Shown here one piece after another: positions 11,747-21,064 of a stretch of 64,000 nt of DNA; position 1 is the stretch's first letter; each line of letters begins with the position of its first letter. Position numbers and translations under genes: made by a program. The DNA lies in NCBI RefSeq assembly GCF_014118685.1, contig NZ_JACFAK010000003.1, positions 62,001 to 126,000 on the forward strand. Direction: 5' to 3'. This stretch comes from Flaviflexus huanghaiensis (GTDB lineage: Bacteria; Actinomycetota; Actinomycetes; Actinomycetales; Actinomycetaceae). The notes under the pieces are model-generated. The model did no database searches. It was not told the origin of the DNA and was given only the letters and a program-made list of their open reading frames with translations.

Positions 11747-12343
11747 ATGACGATCCGTGTTGTCGATACCGCTGATGTTTCCGAAGAAGCCACAATCGGC
11801 GAAGGCTCAAGCGTGTGGCACCTGGCCCAGATCCGAGAGAATGCAGTCCTCGGCAAGAACTGCATCATCGGTCGGGGAGCCTACATCGGAGAAGGCGTCC
11901 TCCTCGGCGACAACTGCAAGATTCAGAACTATGCGCTCGTCTACGAGCCTGCCAAGCTTGCTGATGGTGTCTTCATCGGCCCCGCCGCTGTGCTGACGAA
12001 CGATCTATATCCCCGCGCGATTAACCCGGACGGAACGCAAAAATCGGCCTCCGACTGGGACCATGTCGGCGTCACCCTTGAAAAGGGTTCCTCGGTTGGC
12101 GCTCGCGCCGTCTGCGTGGCGCCCGTGACCATCGGAAAATGGGCCACTGTCGCGGCGGGAGCCGTTGTAACGAAGGACGTCCCACCCCACGCGCTTGTCG
12201 TGGGCGTCCCCGCACGCCAGATCGGTTGGGTCGGCTTCGCCGGAGTGAAGCTCGAGGACATTGGCGGGGGGCGCTGGGCGTGCCCGGCGACCGGCGACAT
12301 TTTTGAAGAATGCGATTCGACAATCCGAAAGGTTGATGCCTGA
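11747..12343 (+). CDS. wbpD: UDP-2-acetamido-3-amino-2,3-dideoxyglucuronate N-acetyltransferase (WbpD/WlbB type)
   Basis: 198-residue left-handed beta-helix acetyltransferase. Hexapeptide repeats run from about 15 to 150 (IGEGSSVWHLAQI, LGKNCIIGRGAYIGEGV, IGKWATVAAGAVV), followed by VVGVPARQIGWVG. It would acetylate the 3-amino group to make UDP-GlcNAc(3NAc)A with acetyl-CoA. Length and motifs match WbpD/WlbB proteins (about 190 aa). First gene of an operon with strong GAGGAG. The stop overlaps the aminotransferase start (TGATG). The partner enzymes directly downstream support the assignment. Confidence 0.88.
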   Translation: MTIRVVDTADVSEEATIGEGSSVWHLAQIRENAVLGKNCIIGRGAYIGEGVLLGDNCKIQNYALVYEPAKLADGVFIGPAAVLTNDLYPRAINPDGTQKSASDWDHVGVTLEKGSSVGARAVCVAPVTIGKWATVAAGAVVTKDVPPHALVVGVPARQIGWVGFAGVKLEDIGGGRWACPATGDIFEECDSTIRKVDA

Positions 12344-13455
12344 TGGCAAAATCCATGATTCCCGCGGCCAAGCCGATCGTAGGTGATGAAGAGCGCGCGG
12401 CAGTGGACGCGGTCCTCGTGTCAGGCATGCTGGCGCAGGGCGCCGAAGTCGCCTCGTTTGAGGAAGAGTTCTCTGCGGAGTTGACTCCGGGTGCGACGTC
12501 GATCGCTGTTAACTCCGGAACTTCCGCTCTTCACCTTGGGCTTCTCGCCGCCGGAATCGGCCCGGGTGACGAGGTCATCGTGCCGTCCTTCACTTTCGCT
12601 GCGACAGGAAACTCCGTTGCCATCACGGGAGCGTCCCCCGTGTTCGCCGACATCGAGCTCGATACCTTCTGCCTTGACCCTGATTCGGTGCGCGCAGCGG
12701 TGACTGAGCGGACGAAGGCGATCATGCCGGTCCACCTCTACGGTCACCCGGCTAATATGGATGAGCTGTCGAAGATCGCCGAGGAACACGGGCTCATGAT
12801 CTTCGAAGATGCAGCACAGGCGCACGGTGCGTCCCTGCACGGTACGAAGGTCGGCACGTTTGGCACCTTCGGTGCGTTCTCGCTCTACCCAACGAAGAAC
12901 ATGACGTCTGGTGAGGGCGGCATGGTGACTGCGACCGATCCTGAGTTTGTGCGCATGATTCAGCTGCTTCGCAATCAGGGAATGCTCACCCAGTATCAGA
13001 ACGAAGTTGTCGGTCTCAACAACAGGATGACGAACATACATGCGGCGATCGGTCGCGTCCAGCTGCGCAAGATCGCAGGATGGACGAAGGCTCGCCAGGA
13101 AAACGCGGCATTCCTCAACGCCAATCTCGAGGGTGTTGTGACCCCGCCTGTGATGGATGGTGCTGTGCACGTGTACCACCAGTACACGATCAGGATCGAA
13201 GGCTCGGACGGTGCGGAGAGGGATCGTTTCGCAACCGCGCTACGCGAGGAGTACATGGTTGGATGCGGAGTTTACTACCCGATCCCGAACCATCGCCTGC
13301 CCTCCCTCGCCCCGTACGCCCCGAACCTCGAGCTACCCGTGACTGAGACGGCAGCGAAGGAAGTCCTCTCTCTGCCCGTCCATCCGTCCCTGACCCAGGA
13401 TGACCTCGACCGGATTGTCGAGGCGGTCAACGAGACTGCGAAGGCAGGTGCGTGA
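12343..13455 (+). CDS. wbpE: PLP aminotransferase, WbpE/WlbC type (DegT/DnrJ/EryC1/StrS family)
   Basis: 370-residue sugar aminotransferase that would convert the 3-keto UDP-sugar acid made by the next enzyme to the 3-amino form using glutamate and PLP. Seen: NSGTSALHLGL (phosphate cup), VHLYGHPANMD, FEDAAQAHGA (Asp binding the PLP ring nitrogen) and the PLP lysine Lys185 in SLYPTKNMTSGEGG. Length is close to WbpE (about 359). It overlaps both neighbours by a few bases, so the three enzymes are translationally coupled. Confidence 0.9.
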   Translation: MAKSMIPAAKPIVGDEERAAVDAVLVSGMLAQGAEVASFEEEFSAELTPGATSIAVNSGTSALHLGLLAAGIGPGDEVIVPSFTFAATGNSVAITGASPVFADIELDTFCLDPDSVRAAVTERTKAIMPVHLYGHPANMDELSKIAEEHGLMIFEDAAQAHGASLHGTKVGTFGTFGAFSLYPTKNMTSGEGGMVTATDPEFVRMIQLLRNQGMLTQYQNEVVGLNNRMTNIHAAIGRVQLRKIAGWTKARQENAAFLNANLEGVVTPPVMDGAVHVYHQYTIRIEGSDGAERDRFATALREEYMVGCGVYYPIPNHRLPSLAPYAPNLELPVTETAAKEVLSLPVHPSLTQDDLDRIVEAVNETAKAGA

Positions 13456-14444
13456 TGACACTGCGTGCAGGAATTATCGGAATCGGCTCCATGGGCCGTC
13501 ACCACGCCCGCGTGATTCGTGAAACCGAAGGCATGGAGCTCGTCGCGATCGCCGATCCCGGCGGTGACAAGTTCGGTGTCGCAAAGGGTCTCGACGTGCT
13601 TCCTGACGTGGACGCGCTCATTGATGCTGGAATCGACACAGCCATGGTCGCCGTGCCGACCGTCTACCACGAGGACGTTGCGATTAAGCTGGCCGAGGCC
13701 GGCATTCACACGATGGTTGAGAAGCCGATCGCACACGATGTCGAGGCGGGCCGGCGGGTTGCCGAGGCCTTCGACAAGCCAGACCTTGTCGGTGCTGTCG
13801 GCTATGTCGAGCGGTGCAACCCCGCGATCATGGCATTGCGTGAGAAGCTTGCGGACGGGATCCTTGGTGAGATCTACCAGATCCAGACGAGGAGGCAGGG
13901 TCCCTTCCCTGCGCGAATTTCCGACGTCGGCGTTGTCAAGGATCTGGCGACCCACGACATCGACCTCACCGCTTACGTCGCCCAGTCCGAGTACGAGAAC
14001 GTTGCTGCTCAGACCTCGCACAGGTCCGGCCGTGAGTTCGAGGACATGGTTCTCGTCACCGGGCGTCTGAAAAACGGCATCATTGTCAACCACGTCGTGA
14101 ACTGGCTCTCGCCTTTCAAGGAAAGACTCACTCTCGTCACCGGCGAGCGCGGTGCTCTGCTTGCCGACACTCTCAACAATGACCTGACGTTCTACGAAAA
14201 TGGCACAGTAAGGACACAGTGGGACGCTGTCGCCCAGTTCCGCGGCGTTTCCGAAGGAGCCATCACCCGGTTCGCCATTGAGAAGCGTGAGCCTCTCAAG
14301 GTTGAGCAGGAACGTTTCCGTGATGCGGTGAACGGTCTTGGACACGAGATCGTCACCATGGTCGAGGGCGTCAAGACCCTCGAAGTCATTCAGGCAATCC
14401 TGGACTCAGCCAGGACCGGGCAGTCGGTCAGCCTTAGTTCGTGA
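13452..14444 (+). CDS. wbpB: Gfo/Idh/MocA oxidoreductase, WbpB/WlbA type
   Basis: 330 residues from GTG 13452, or 329 from ATG 13455; both overlap the upstream stop. NAD-binding GIIGIGSMGRHHARV is at the N-terminus, EKPIAHDVEAGR carries the family EKP motif near residue 91, and the C-terminal half is the usual oxidoreductase beta-sheet domain with THDIDL. It would oxidise C3 of UDP-N-acetylglucosaminuronate for the WbpE step. In WlbA/WbpB enzymes this is coupled to 2-oxoglutarate recycling. Followed without a gap by a glycosyltransferase gene (GTGA overlap). Confidence 0.85.
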   Translation: MMTLRAGIIGIGSMGRHHARVIRETEGMELVAIADPGGDKFGVAKGLDVLPDVDALIDAGIDTAMVAVPTVYHEDVAIKLAEAGIHTMVEKPIAHDVEAGRRVAEAFDKPDLVGAVGYVERCNPAIMALREKLADGILGEIYQIQTRRQGPFPARISDVGVVKDLATHDIDLTAYVAQSEYENVAAQTSHRSGREFEDMVLVTGRLKNGIIVNHVVNWLSPFKERLTLVTGERGALLADTLNNDLTFYENGTVRTQWDAVAQFRGVSEGAITRFAIEKREPLKVEQERFRDAVNGLGHEIVTMVEGVKTLEVIQAILDSARTGQSVSLSS

Positions 14445-15637
14445 ATCAACGCAGCACGGAAGGACACCGCGCGCTTCGCGTGACGATATCCTCCCGAATC
14501 TGGGAGCCGGAACGGGCCGCTGCTGCGTTCCGGCTCCGATCCTTGGCGGCGGGCCTCGTTGAACTTGGGGCTCGCGTGCGAGTCCACACATCGAAGCCGC
14601 CGCCACAGCTGGTCGCAGAGGCGACGGAAGCTGACCGGCGAGCACCGTTTGCTGTTAACAGGCATCGCGTGCTCAGAGGTGAGGATGGTTATCTCCGCGG
14701 GTACTTCCAGTACCTGAGCTTCGACCTACCGCTCCTCTGGCATCTGCTCACTGATGCGAAGCCGGATGTTTACATCTGTGAGCCCCCGCCAACGACGGGG
14801 ATGATGACGCGCATTGTCGCGACAATTCGCAGGCGACCCTATGTCTATTACGCTGCCGACATTTGGTCCGACGCCTCCGAAAGCACAAATGTCCCGTCCG
14901 TTGTCGTTACCGCGTTGCGGGCGGTCGAACGCTGGGTGCTCACGGGTGCAGCCAATGTCATCGCCGTTAATGCCGCTGTTGCGGACCGTGCAAAGCAACT
15001 GGGTGCGACGAACGTGACGACGGTTCAAAACGGTGTCGACACCAGCGTTTTTACGCCTGACGGAGACCCTTCACCGCTCGCTGGCACACCCTACTTTGTC
15101 TACGCAGGCACGATGTCTGAGTGGCGGGGAAGTGATGTCTTCGTGAGGGCTCTCGCCCAGATTCACGCCGACTTCCCGGATCTGCGGCTCGTCTTCGTCG
15201 GGCAGGGCAATGCCGTCGACGATCTGCGCCGGACTGCGGATGGTTTAGGCGTGGGTGAGGCGGTACACATTCTTCCTCCGGTATCCCCTGACGTTGCCGC
15301 CGCCTATCAGCGGGACGCCATCGCCGCGCTTGTCTCTATCCGTCCTGGTATCGGGTATGACATGGCGTTCCCGACGAAGACGATGGCTGCCTGGGCGTGC
15401 GGGAGCCCCGTTATTTATGCGGGAGCTGGCCTTGCGCGCGATCTTATACGAGCGAATTATCTGGGCTGGTCGTGCGAGTATGATGTCGCAGAGGTTGCAC
15501 AGGCGATGCATGACGCCGCGGCTTCGACTGGAGACCGCAGTGGGCTCGCCGAGTGGGCCATTGAGAACGTGAGCCTGTCAGCGGCGGCGAGTAGAGCGGC
15601 CCGAGCAATCTTCAAGACTGTGAAGGAAGCGCAATGA
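14441..15637 (+). CDS. GT4-family glycosyltransferase
   Basis: 398-residue GT-B enzyme of the WbuB-like GT4 type. The N-terminal acceptor half has IWEPERAAAAFRLRSLA. The C-terminal donor half has VQNGVDTSVFTP, YFVYAGTMSEWRGSDVFVRA and KTMAAWACGSPVIYAG, with the sugar-nucleotide site around 300-340. The usual EX7E is degenerate (SIRPGIGYDMAFPTKTM), as in several WbuB relatives. GTG start overlaps wbpB. Acceptor and donor are unknown, but its operon with the wbpDEB genes makes a di-acetylated uronic acid donor plausible. Confidence 0.8.
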   Translation: MNQRSTEGHRALRVTISSRIWEPERAAAAFRLRSLAAGLVELGARVRVHTSKPPPQLVAEATEADRRAPFAVNRHRVLRGEDGYLRGYFQYLSFDLPLLWHLLTDAKPDVYICEPPPTTGMMTRIVATIRRRPYVYYAADIWSDASESTNVPSVVVTALRAVERWVLTGAANVIAVNAAVADRAKQLGATNVTTVQNGVDTSVFTPDGDPSPLAGTPYFVYAGTMSEWRGSDVFVRALAQIHADFPDLRLVFVGQGNAVDDLRRTADGLGVGEAVHILPPVSPDVAAAYQRDAIAALVSIRPGIGYDMAFPTKTMAAWACGSPVIYAGAGLARDLIRANYLGWSCEYDVAEVAQAMHDAAASTGDRSGLAEWAIENVSLSAAASRAARAIFKTVKEAQ

Positions 15638-17451
15638 AAAGACTCCTGCATCTGGTGAAGCACCTTCTGCTTGCGTTACCCGCAGGTTCGCGGCGCTTCA
15701 TCAGGCTCTTTGCTGGAGCGCTCTCCGCGCTCGCACTCCTCGACATTGCAGCGCTCGGCATTTTGGCTCTCTTGCTGGGCCCACTGATCTCTGGTTCTTC
15801 CGTTACTGTTCCGGGCCTCGGCATCACGCTGTCCGAACCGGGAGATTTCGGAATAGCGCTAGGGATCGTCTGTGGTCTCATTCTCCTCAAGGGAGTCCTC
15901 GGGATCGTTGTCCAGCGTCTTTCAACGCGACGCTTCGCTCGTTTTGAGCAGGCCCTTGGCGCAAAACTTCTTGACTCATTCTTCTTCGCTCCCTGGTTGG
16001 ACCGGCTCTCGAGGAACTCGTCCGATCTTGTCCGCTCGACCGATGTCGGTGTCTCCTCGACTGTGTCGGGGATACTGATTCCGTACACACAGCTGATGGG
16101 CGAGATTGCCACGTTCGTTGCTGTCATCACGGTCCTCCTCATCGCGACGCCTGCGATGGCGGTCGGCGCCGTTGTTTACTTCGCCGCTGTGGGATTCTTT
16201 CTGTCTCGTTGGGTCCTCACACGAGCGGTGAAGGCGGGTCGGGACAATCGTGATTATTCGACGAGATCTGTCAGGCTAATTTCTGAGATGGTTCAGTCCC
16301 TTAAGGAAGTCACACTTCGAAACAAGGGTGACGAGATCCAAAAAGTCGTGCTGGATGTCCGACAGAAAGCGTCAACCGCACGAGCCAACCAAGTGTTCCT
16401 GGGCTCGGTGCCACGTTATGTGTTGGAAATGGCGCTCATCGGCGGGCTTGCCCTCGCAGCGGCCTACGGATATTCCAGCTCTGGAATGGAAGGCGCGGTC
16501 GCTCAACTCGCTCTGTTTGGGGTTGCGGGATTCCGTCTCGTCCCCGCGTTCACCCGTTTTCAAACCATCATGGCGCAAACGGCCGCTGCGATGCCGTATG
16601 CGGAGCGCGTTCTCGACGAAATCCAAATCGGTCAACGAAATCGGGAGTCCTACGCGGTCAAGCAGAGCGGTCTTACTCTCGATTCAGACGTCCGCAACCT
16701 CCGTTTAGACAACGTTAGCTTCAGGTACCCGAACGCATCGTCACTGGCGGTTGATGGAGTCTCCTTCGATATTCCTTTCGGCTCGTCTCTCGCCCTCGTC
16801 GGCGAGTCCGGCTCGGGAAAGTCCACTTTGGTCGACATCATGCTTGGTCTGCTCGAGCCTACCGGGGGAGCTCTTTATATCGATGATGTGCCGATGGCCG
16901 ATGCCATGGCTTCGTGGCAGTCACGAGTGGGCTACGTCCCGCAGCACGTTGCAATCTTCGACTCTACCGTGGCCCATAATGTGGCTCTGACGTGGGAAGA
17001 CGACCTGATCGACGACGAGAGAGTTCGCCGCGCACTCGATCGCGCCCAACTACTCGACGTTATCGAGGCAAGGTCTGAAGGCATCCACGGGAAGGTCGGT
17101 GAAGGCGGTATCAGCCTCTCCGGCGGCCAGAGACAGAGGCTCGGCATTGCACGGGCGCTCTATGCTGACCCCATCGTGCTTGTCATGGACGAGGCGACGT
17201 CAGCGCTTGATACAGCAACCGAAGCGGCAGTTACGGAAGCGGTCGCGGCACTCGCTGGCGACGTGACGACAATTGTTGTCGCACACAGACTGGCGACGAT
17301 TCGTCACTCGGACCAAGTCTGTTTCATGAAAGATGGCAAAGTTGCCGCTCGTGGCACTTTCGATGAGGTTGTCAGGGATGAGCCGGAGTTCGCCAGACAG
17401 GCGCTTCTCGCGGGCCTGACGCCAGATGGGAATCTGAAGAACTATGGCTAG
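15634..17451 (+). CDS. ABC exporter, PglK/MsbA-like lipid-linked glycan flippase
   Basis: 605-residue half-transporter. The membrane domain (about 1-320) has roughly six helices. The ATPase domain has Walker A GESGSGKST (390-398), Q-loop GYVPQHVAIFD, signature LSGGQ (495-499), Walker B VLVMDEATSALD and H-loop VVAHRLATI. In an operon of glycosyltransferases and with no Wzx in the window, the most likely job is flipping a lipid-linked oligosaccharide, as PglK does. A general lipid exporter cannot be excluded. ATGA overlap with the gene before; the next gene starts inside its last codons. Confidence 0.83.
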   Translation: MKRLLHLVKHLLLALPAGSRRFIRLFAGALSALALLDIAALGILALLLGPLISGSSVTVPGLGITLSEPGDFGIALGIVCGLILLKGVLGIVVQRLSTRRFARFEQALGAKLLDSFFFAPWLDRLSRNSSDLVRSTDVGVSSTVSGILIPYTQLMGEIATFVAVITVLLIATPAMAVGAVVYFAAVGFFLSRWVLTRAVKAGRDNRDYSTRSVRLISEMVQSLKEVTLRNKGDEIQKVVLDVRQKASTARANQVFLGSVPRYVLEMALIGGLALAAAYGYSSSGMEGAVAQLALFGVAGFRLVPAFTRFQTIMAQTAAAMPYAERVLDEIQIGQRNRESYAVKQSGLTLDSDVRNLRLDNVSFRYPNASSLAVDGVSFDIPFGSSLALVGESGSGKSTLVDIMLGLLEPTGGALYIDDVPMADAMASWQSRVGYVPQHVAIFDSTVAHNVALTWEDDLIDDERVRRALDRAQLLDVIEARSEGIHGKVGEGGISLSGGQRQRLGIARALYADPIVLVMDEATSALDTATEAAVTEAVAALAGDVTTIVVAHRLATIRHSDQVCFMKDGKVAARGTFDEVVRDEPEFARQALLAGLTPDGNLKNYG

Positions 17452-18841
17452 TGACTCGCCGGCACACTGGAGCTCGACCAAACTCACGAAAGGCTCGCGG
17501 CCCGCTCGTATTGCGCAGCTGGTCGCCCATGAAGTCTTTAGGGACGCGCGCGTACTGAAGGAAGCAGGCTCGGCCACTTCTGCGGGTGCCGAGGTGAAGA
17601 TTTTCTGTCGTGCACTCCAGGGCGGCCCAACGTCGGAAAAGCACATCGTTGTCGACGGACGAGCGGTGCTCAGAGTTCCGGGCGTCTCTGCCTACTCCGT
17701 TGTCCCAAAAAGTCTCTTGCACTCATTGCGGCGCGGGTCGGGAATGAGCGTTGACGCGGCAGGCCACATTTCGGCGGAGCCGGCTGAACTCAACTCCTCT
17801 TCGTTACAACCCTTGACTGCGAAGCAAAGGGCCATCAAGAAGCTGAAAGACGCAGGCTACAGAGTTGCGAACACCATCGACTCCCCGCTCGGGCTGGCTT
17901 CTTGGTGGATGAGAATGGTCGCGGAGCTCAAGGCGTTCGAGCCCGACCTCATCCACTGCAATGATGGCAACACGCTCGTTCCGGGTTATCTCGCCGCCAG
18001 GGCTCTGAAAGTTCCGTTTGTCTACGATTCTCACGAACTATGGCTGCACAGGGCGACAAAGAAGAACCGTATCTTGGCACCACACGTCGAGGCTCTCTAT
18101 GAGAGGGCGACCGTACCCGCCGCCGCCGGCGTCATCACCGTCTCTGATTCCATTGCACGCTGGTTGAAGGACAAGTACAGGCTCAGAAGCCTGCCTTCCG
18201 TCGTGCGGAACGCTCCAGATCCGATCGACGACGTTCCGGGTCGCCTCCGTGAGCTCGCGGGACTATCTCCGGAGGACCGCATCATTTCTTTCTCTGGCGG
18301 ATTGAACCCCACTCGAGGTGTTGACATTGTCGTGAGGGCACTGCCGCTGCTACCGGACAACGTACACTTCGTCATGCTCGGGTTTGGCTCCCAGGATTAC
18401 TTACTCGAATTACGGAATCTCGCGGCCAGTCTCGGCGTAGCGAATCGCATTCACGTCGTGGGTCCAGTGCCGTCAGGTGAGGTGCCGGGGACTTTGTCAG
18501 ACTCTGATGTTGCGTACGTATTCTTGAGGCCCGATTGCCTCAATCACGAGTTCGCGCTTCCAAACAAGCTGTTTGAGGCGATCTCTGCCGGACTTCCAAT
18601 CGTGGCATCAGAGCTACCGGAAGTGTCACGACTAGTCGCGGAGGAAGGCGTCGGGCGTGTATTCAAGGGAGAAGATCCTCGGGAGTTTGCAAAGGCAGTG
18701 ACTTCCGTGCTGGATGATGGTGACGGCTTTCGGCAAGCGTCGGAAGCTGCTCGTGTGAAGATCACGTGGGACTCAGAGGCGGCCGGACTCATCCGGCTCT
18801 ACCAAGACGTTCTGTCGCGAGATGACCTCGGCGAAGCTTAA
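17444..18841 (+). CDS. GT4-family glycosyltransferase
   Basis: 465-residue GT-B enzyme. About 30 extra residues precede ARIAQLVAHEVFRDARVLKEA, the usual opening. FVYDSHELWLHR near 200 and GVITVSDSIARWLK close the acceptor half. The donor half shows SFSGGLNPTRGVDIVVRALPLL and HEFALPNKLFEAISAGLPIVASELPEV (EX7E-like). A linker of about 50 residues (105-155) is rich in Ser, Thr and Lys. It overlaps the ABC transporter gene by 8 bp and sits 2 bp before another GT. Donor and acceptor unknown. Confidence 0.8.
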   Translation: MASDSPAHWSSTKLTKGSRPARIAQLVAHEVFRDARVLKEAGSATSAGAEVKIFCRALQGGPTSEKHIVVDGRAVLRVPGVSAYSVVPKSLLHSLRRGSGMSVDAAGHISAEPAELNSSSLQPLTAKQRAIKKLKDAGYRVANTIDSPLGLASWWMRMVAELKAFEPDLIHCNDGNTLVPGYLAARALKVPFVYDSHELWLHRATKKNRILAPHVEALYERATVPAAAGVITVSDSIARWLKDKYRLRSLPSVVRNAPDPIDDVPGRLRELAGLSPEDRIISFSGGLNPTRGVDIVVRALPLLPDNVHFVMLGFGSQDYLLELRNLAASLGVANRIHVVGPVPSGEVPGTLSDSDVAYVFLRPDCLNHEFALPNKLFEAISAGLPIVASELPEVSRLVAEEGVGRVFKGEDPREFAKAVTSVLDDGDGFRQASEAARVKITWDSEAAGLIRLYQDVLSRDDLGEA

Positions 18842-18843
18842 CG

Positions 18844-19983
18844 ATGCGTCCTACCCTGTTGATCCTCTCCTTCTCGCCGATCGCTGCGGACGCTCGCGTC
18901 CTCAAGCAGGTGCGGCTCTTCGCGGATGTGTACGACGTGACGACCTGCGGATACGGCCCGATGCCGGAGGGCGTCGTCGAACACATTCGCATTCCCGACG
19001 AGTTGATCTACTGGCGCAAGGACCGCAAGCTGCTTATCACGAAGCAGTATCGGGCAGTCCTCGAGAAGCAGGAGGTCAACGCCTACCTGCGAACGATACT
19101 CGCGAACAGGACCTTCGACGTCATCCTCGCGGACGACATCGACCCGGTCCCGCTGGCTCTTGAACTGGCGCCGCGCGGCGGGGTTCATGCCGACCTCCAC
19201 GAGTACTCTCCGGGTCAGAAGCAGGACGATTGGAAGTGGCGGGCTTTCGTCGGGCCCTACATTTCCTGGCTCGTCAGCACTTTCGTGACTCGTGCCGACC
19301 GGGTCACCACTGTCTGTGACGGGATCGCCGACGAGTATCGGCGACGTTTCGGCATCGAAGCGAGTGTCGTTATGAACGCGACGCCGCTACATGATCTTGC
19401 ACCTCGGCCGACCGGTGAGCCGATCCTGCTCGTCCATTCGGGCGCCTGCCTCCGCAACCGTAATCTTCAGGTCATGATCGAGGCGATGAACGAAGTGCAG
19501 CCCGGGCGTTTCATTCTCGACTTCTACCTCACGCCCAATGACCCGGGTTACCTCGACGAACTCAAAGAGCAGGCGGCGCGAACTCCTGGAGTGACAATCC
19601 ACGAACCCGTCGAGTACGACAGGCTAGTCGCCCGGCTCAACGAGTATGACCTTGGCGTCTTTCTCCTGCCGCCGGTCAACTTCAATTACCGATTCGCGCT
19701 ACCGAACAAGTTCTTTGACTTCATCCAGGCACGCCTCGGCATCATCATCGGACCGAGTCCGGAGATGGAGAAGATTCTCAACCGCGAAAACCTCGGTGCC
19801 GTCTCAGCAGACTTCACGGCCTCCGCGCTCGCGGAGACGCTTAACTCCGTGACACGGGCGGATATCGAGCGCTGGAAGATGAATTCTCACGAATCTGCTG
19901 GCGCCCTCTCGGCTGAGCAGCAGTCCCAGGGCTGGATCGAGTCAGTCGCCGCTCTTGCTGCTCGCGCGATCGCGAAGGACTGA
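18844..19983 (+). CDS. GT4-like glycosyltransferase
   Basis: 379-residue GT-B fold protein. LSFSPIAADARVLKQVRLFADVYDVTTCGYG resembles the opening of the preceding enzyme (both carry DARVLK), suggesting shared descent. VHADLHEYSPGQKQ, RVTTVCDGIADEYRR and FRYALPNKFFDFIQARL-type residues (about 275-295) mark acceptor and donor halves. Last gene of the operon that began with wbpD. The 3' end overlaps the convergent 2-epimerase gene by 42 bp. Confidence 0.78.
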   Translation: MRPTLLILSFSPIAADARVLKQVRLFADVYDVTTCGYGPMPEGVVEHIRIPDELIYWRKDRKLLITKQYRAVLEKQEVNAYLRTILANRTFDVILADDIDPVPLALELAPRGGVHADLHEYSPGQKQDDWKWRAFVGPYISWLVSTFVTRADRVTTVCDGIADEYRRRFGIEASVVMNATPLHDLAPRPTGEPILLVHSGACLRNRNLQVMIEAMNEVQPGRFILDFYLTPNDPGYLDELKEQAARTPGVTIHEPVEYDRLVARLNEYDLGVFLLPPVNFNYRFALPNKFFDFIQARLGIIIGPSPEMEKILNRENLGAVSADFTASALAETLNSVTRADIERWKMNSHESAGALSAEQQSQGWIESVAALAARAIAKD

Positions 19984-21021
19984 GACGACGCGGTCGGCGG
20001 CCTGCCCGTCGCCGTAAGGAATCTCGTCGGTCTCAGCCGGGCGGGGGCGCGTCGCCGCGGCGAGGATCCCGCTCGGCTCGACGAGGACGTTCCAGCCGAG
20101 TTCGACTGTCTCCACCCATTCCGTTTGGGGTCTGACGGTCGTGCACGGCGTGCGCAAGAGGAACGCCTCCTTCTGCAGGCCGCCGGAGTCCGTGATGATA
20201 CCGCGCGCTGACCGGGCAGACGCGAGGAGCTTCGGGTAGGGCAGCGACTCGAGAACATGCAGGGAGCCGCCCTCAAGTGTGATGCCGTGCTGTTCTGCCT
20301 TGGCGACGAGCCGAGGGTGGGCAAGGATGACGACCGGGTGATCGACGCTCTGAAGCGACTCGATGATCGTCTTGAGCCTCGCAGGAGAGTCGGTATTCTC
20401 GGCGCGATGGATTGTCGCGAGTGAATAGGTTCCCGGTTCGAAGCCCAGCTTCTCTGTGATCGGAGAGTCGTCATCGGCAAGGGCTGCCACTTCGTTCATG
20501 AGAACGTCGGTCATGACGTCCCCGACGACAACCGTGCGGTCGGCAAGCCCTTCTATTGCGAGGTGCGTGGCCGCGACCTGGGTCGGCGCGAGGAGGAGAT
20601 CGGCTGCGTGGTCGGTGAGGACGCGGTTGATCTCCTCGGGCATGGCGCGGTTAAAGGACCGGAGCCCGGCCTCGAGGTGGGCGAGCGGGTAGTGGAGTTT
20701 AACGGCGCTGACCGCGGCGGCAAGCGTTGAGTTCGTGTCGCCGTAGACAAGGACCCAATCAGGGTCATGCGCGACGATGACGTCATCAAGCCTCCCCATC
20801 ATGTCGCCCGTCTGCTTGCCGTGAGTACCCGACCCGACCCCCAGGTGCTCATCAGGCGCAGGAATCTTGAGGTCCTCGAAGAAGACGTCCGAGAGAAGCG
20901 GGTCATAGTGCTGACCCGTGTGGACGATGATGTGCTCAATTCCCGCGCGCTCGCAGGCGTGGGCGATCGGGGAGAGCTTGACGAACTGAGGGCGGGCGCC
21001 GACGACGCTGAGGATCTTCAC
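19942..21021 (-). CDS. wecB: UDP-N-acetylglucosamine 2-epimerase, non-hydrolysing (WecB/WbpI type)
   Basis: 359 residues from GTG 21021. GARPQFVKLSPI, HTGQHYDPLLSDVFF, YGDTNSTLA, HLEAGLRSF, MPEEINRVLTDHAADLLLAPT and TIHRAENTD are hallmark segments of the family that equilibrates UDP-GlcNAc and UDP-ManNAc. In a locus with wbpA/B/D/E it may act as WbpI on UDP-GlcNAc(3NAc)A. The frame continues upstream (ATG 21039 and beyond). I chose GTG because VKILSVVGARPQ is the standard N-terminus and TATCCT lies exactly 6 nt before it, as at other leaderless genes here. Divergent from the next gene, 43 bp apart. Confidence 0.9.
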   Translation of the reverse strand: MKILSVVGARPQFVKLSPIAHACERAGIEHIIVHTGQHYDPLLSDVFFEDLKIPAPDEHLGVGSGTHGKQTGDMMGRLDDVIVAHDPDWVLVYGDTNSTLAAAVSAVKLHYPLAHLEAGLRSFNRAMPEEINRVLTDHAADLLLAPTQVAATHLAIEGLADRTVVVGDVMTDVLMNEVAALADDDSPITEKLGFEPGTYSLATIHRAENTDSPARLKTIIESLQSVDHPVVILAHPRLVAKAEQHGITLEGGSLHVLESLPYPKLLASARSARGIITDSGGLQKEAFLLRTPCTTVRPQTEWVETVELGWNVLVEPSGILAAATRPRPAETDEIPYGDGQAADRVVSVLRDRASSKSGD

Positions 21022-21027
21022 GACCCC

Positions 21028-21058
21028 AGGATAGGTCATTGCGCGAAACGGGTAGTGT
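21028..21058. promoter_or_regulatory. Divergent pair of leaderless -10 elements
   Basis: Minus strand TATCCT (21028-21033) is 6 nt before GTG 21021. Plus strand TAGTGT (21053-21058) is 6 nt before ATG 21065. Both genes lack a Shine-Dalgarno, and the whole intergenic space is 43 bp. Confidence 0.55.
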
Positions 21059-21064
21059 TGACTT

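Noticed and set aside
13275-14345. 356-codon minus-strand frame
   Set aside because: Antisense to wbpE and wbpB, which have full sets of motifs.
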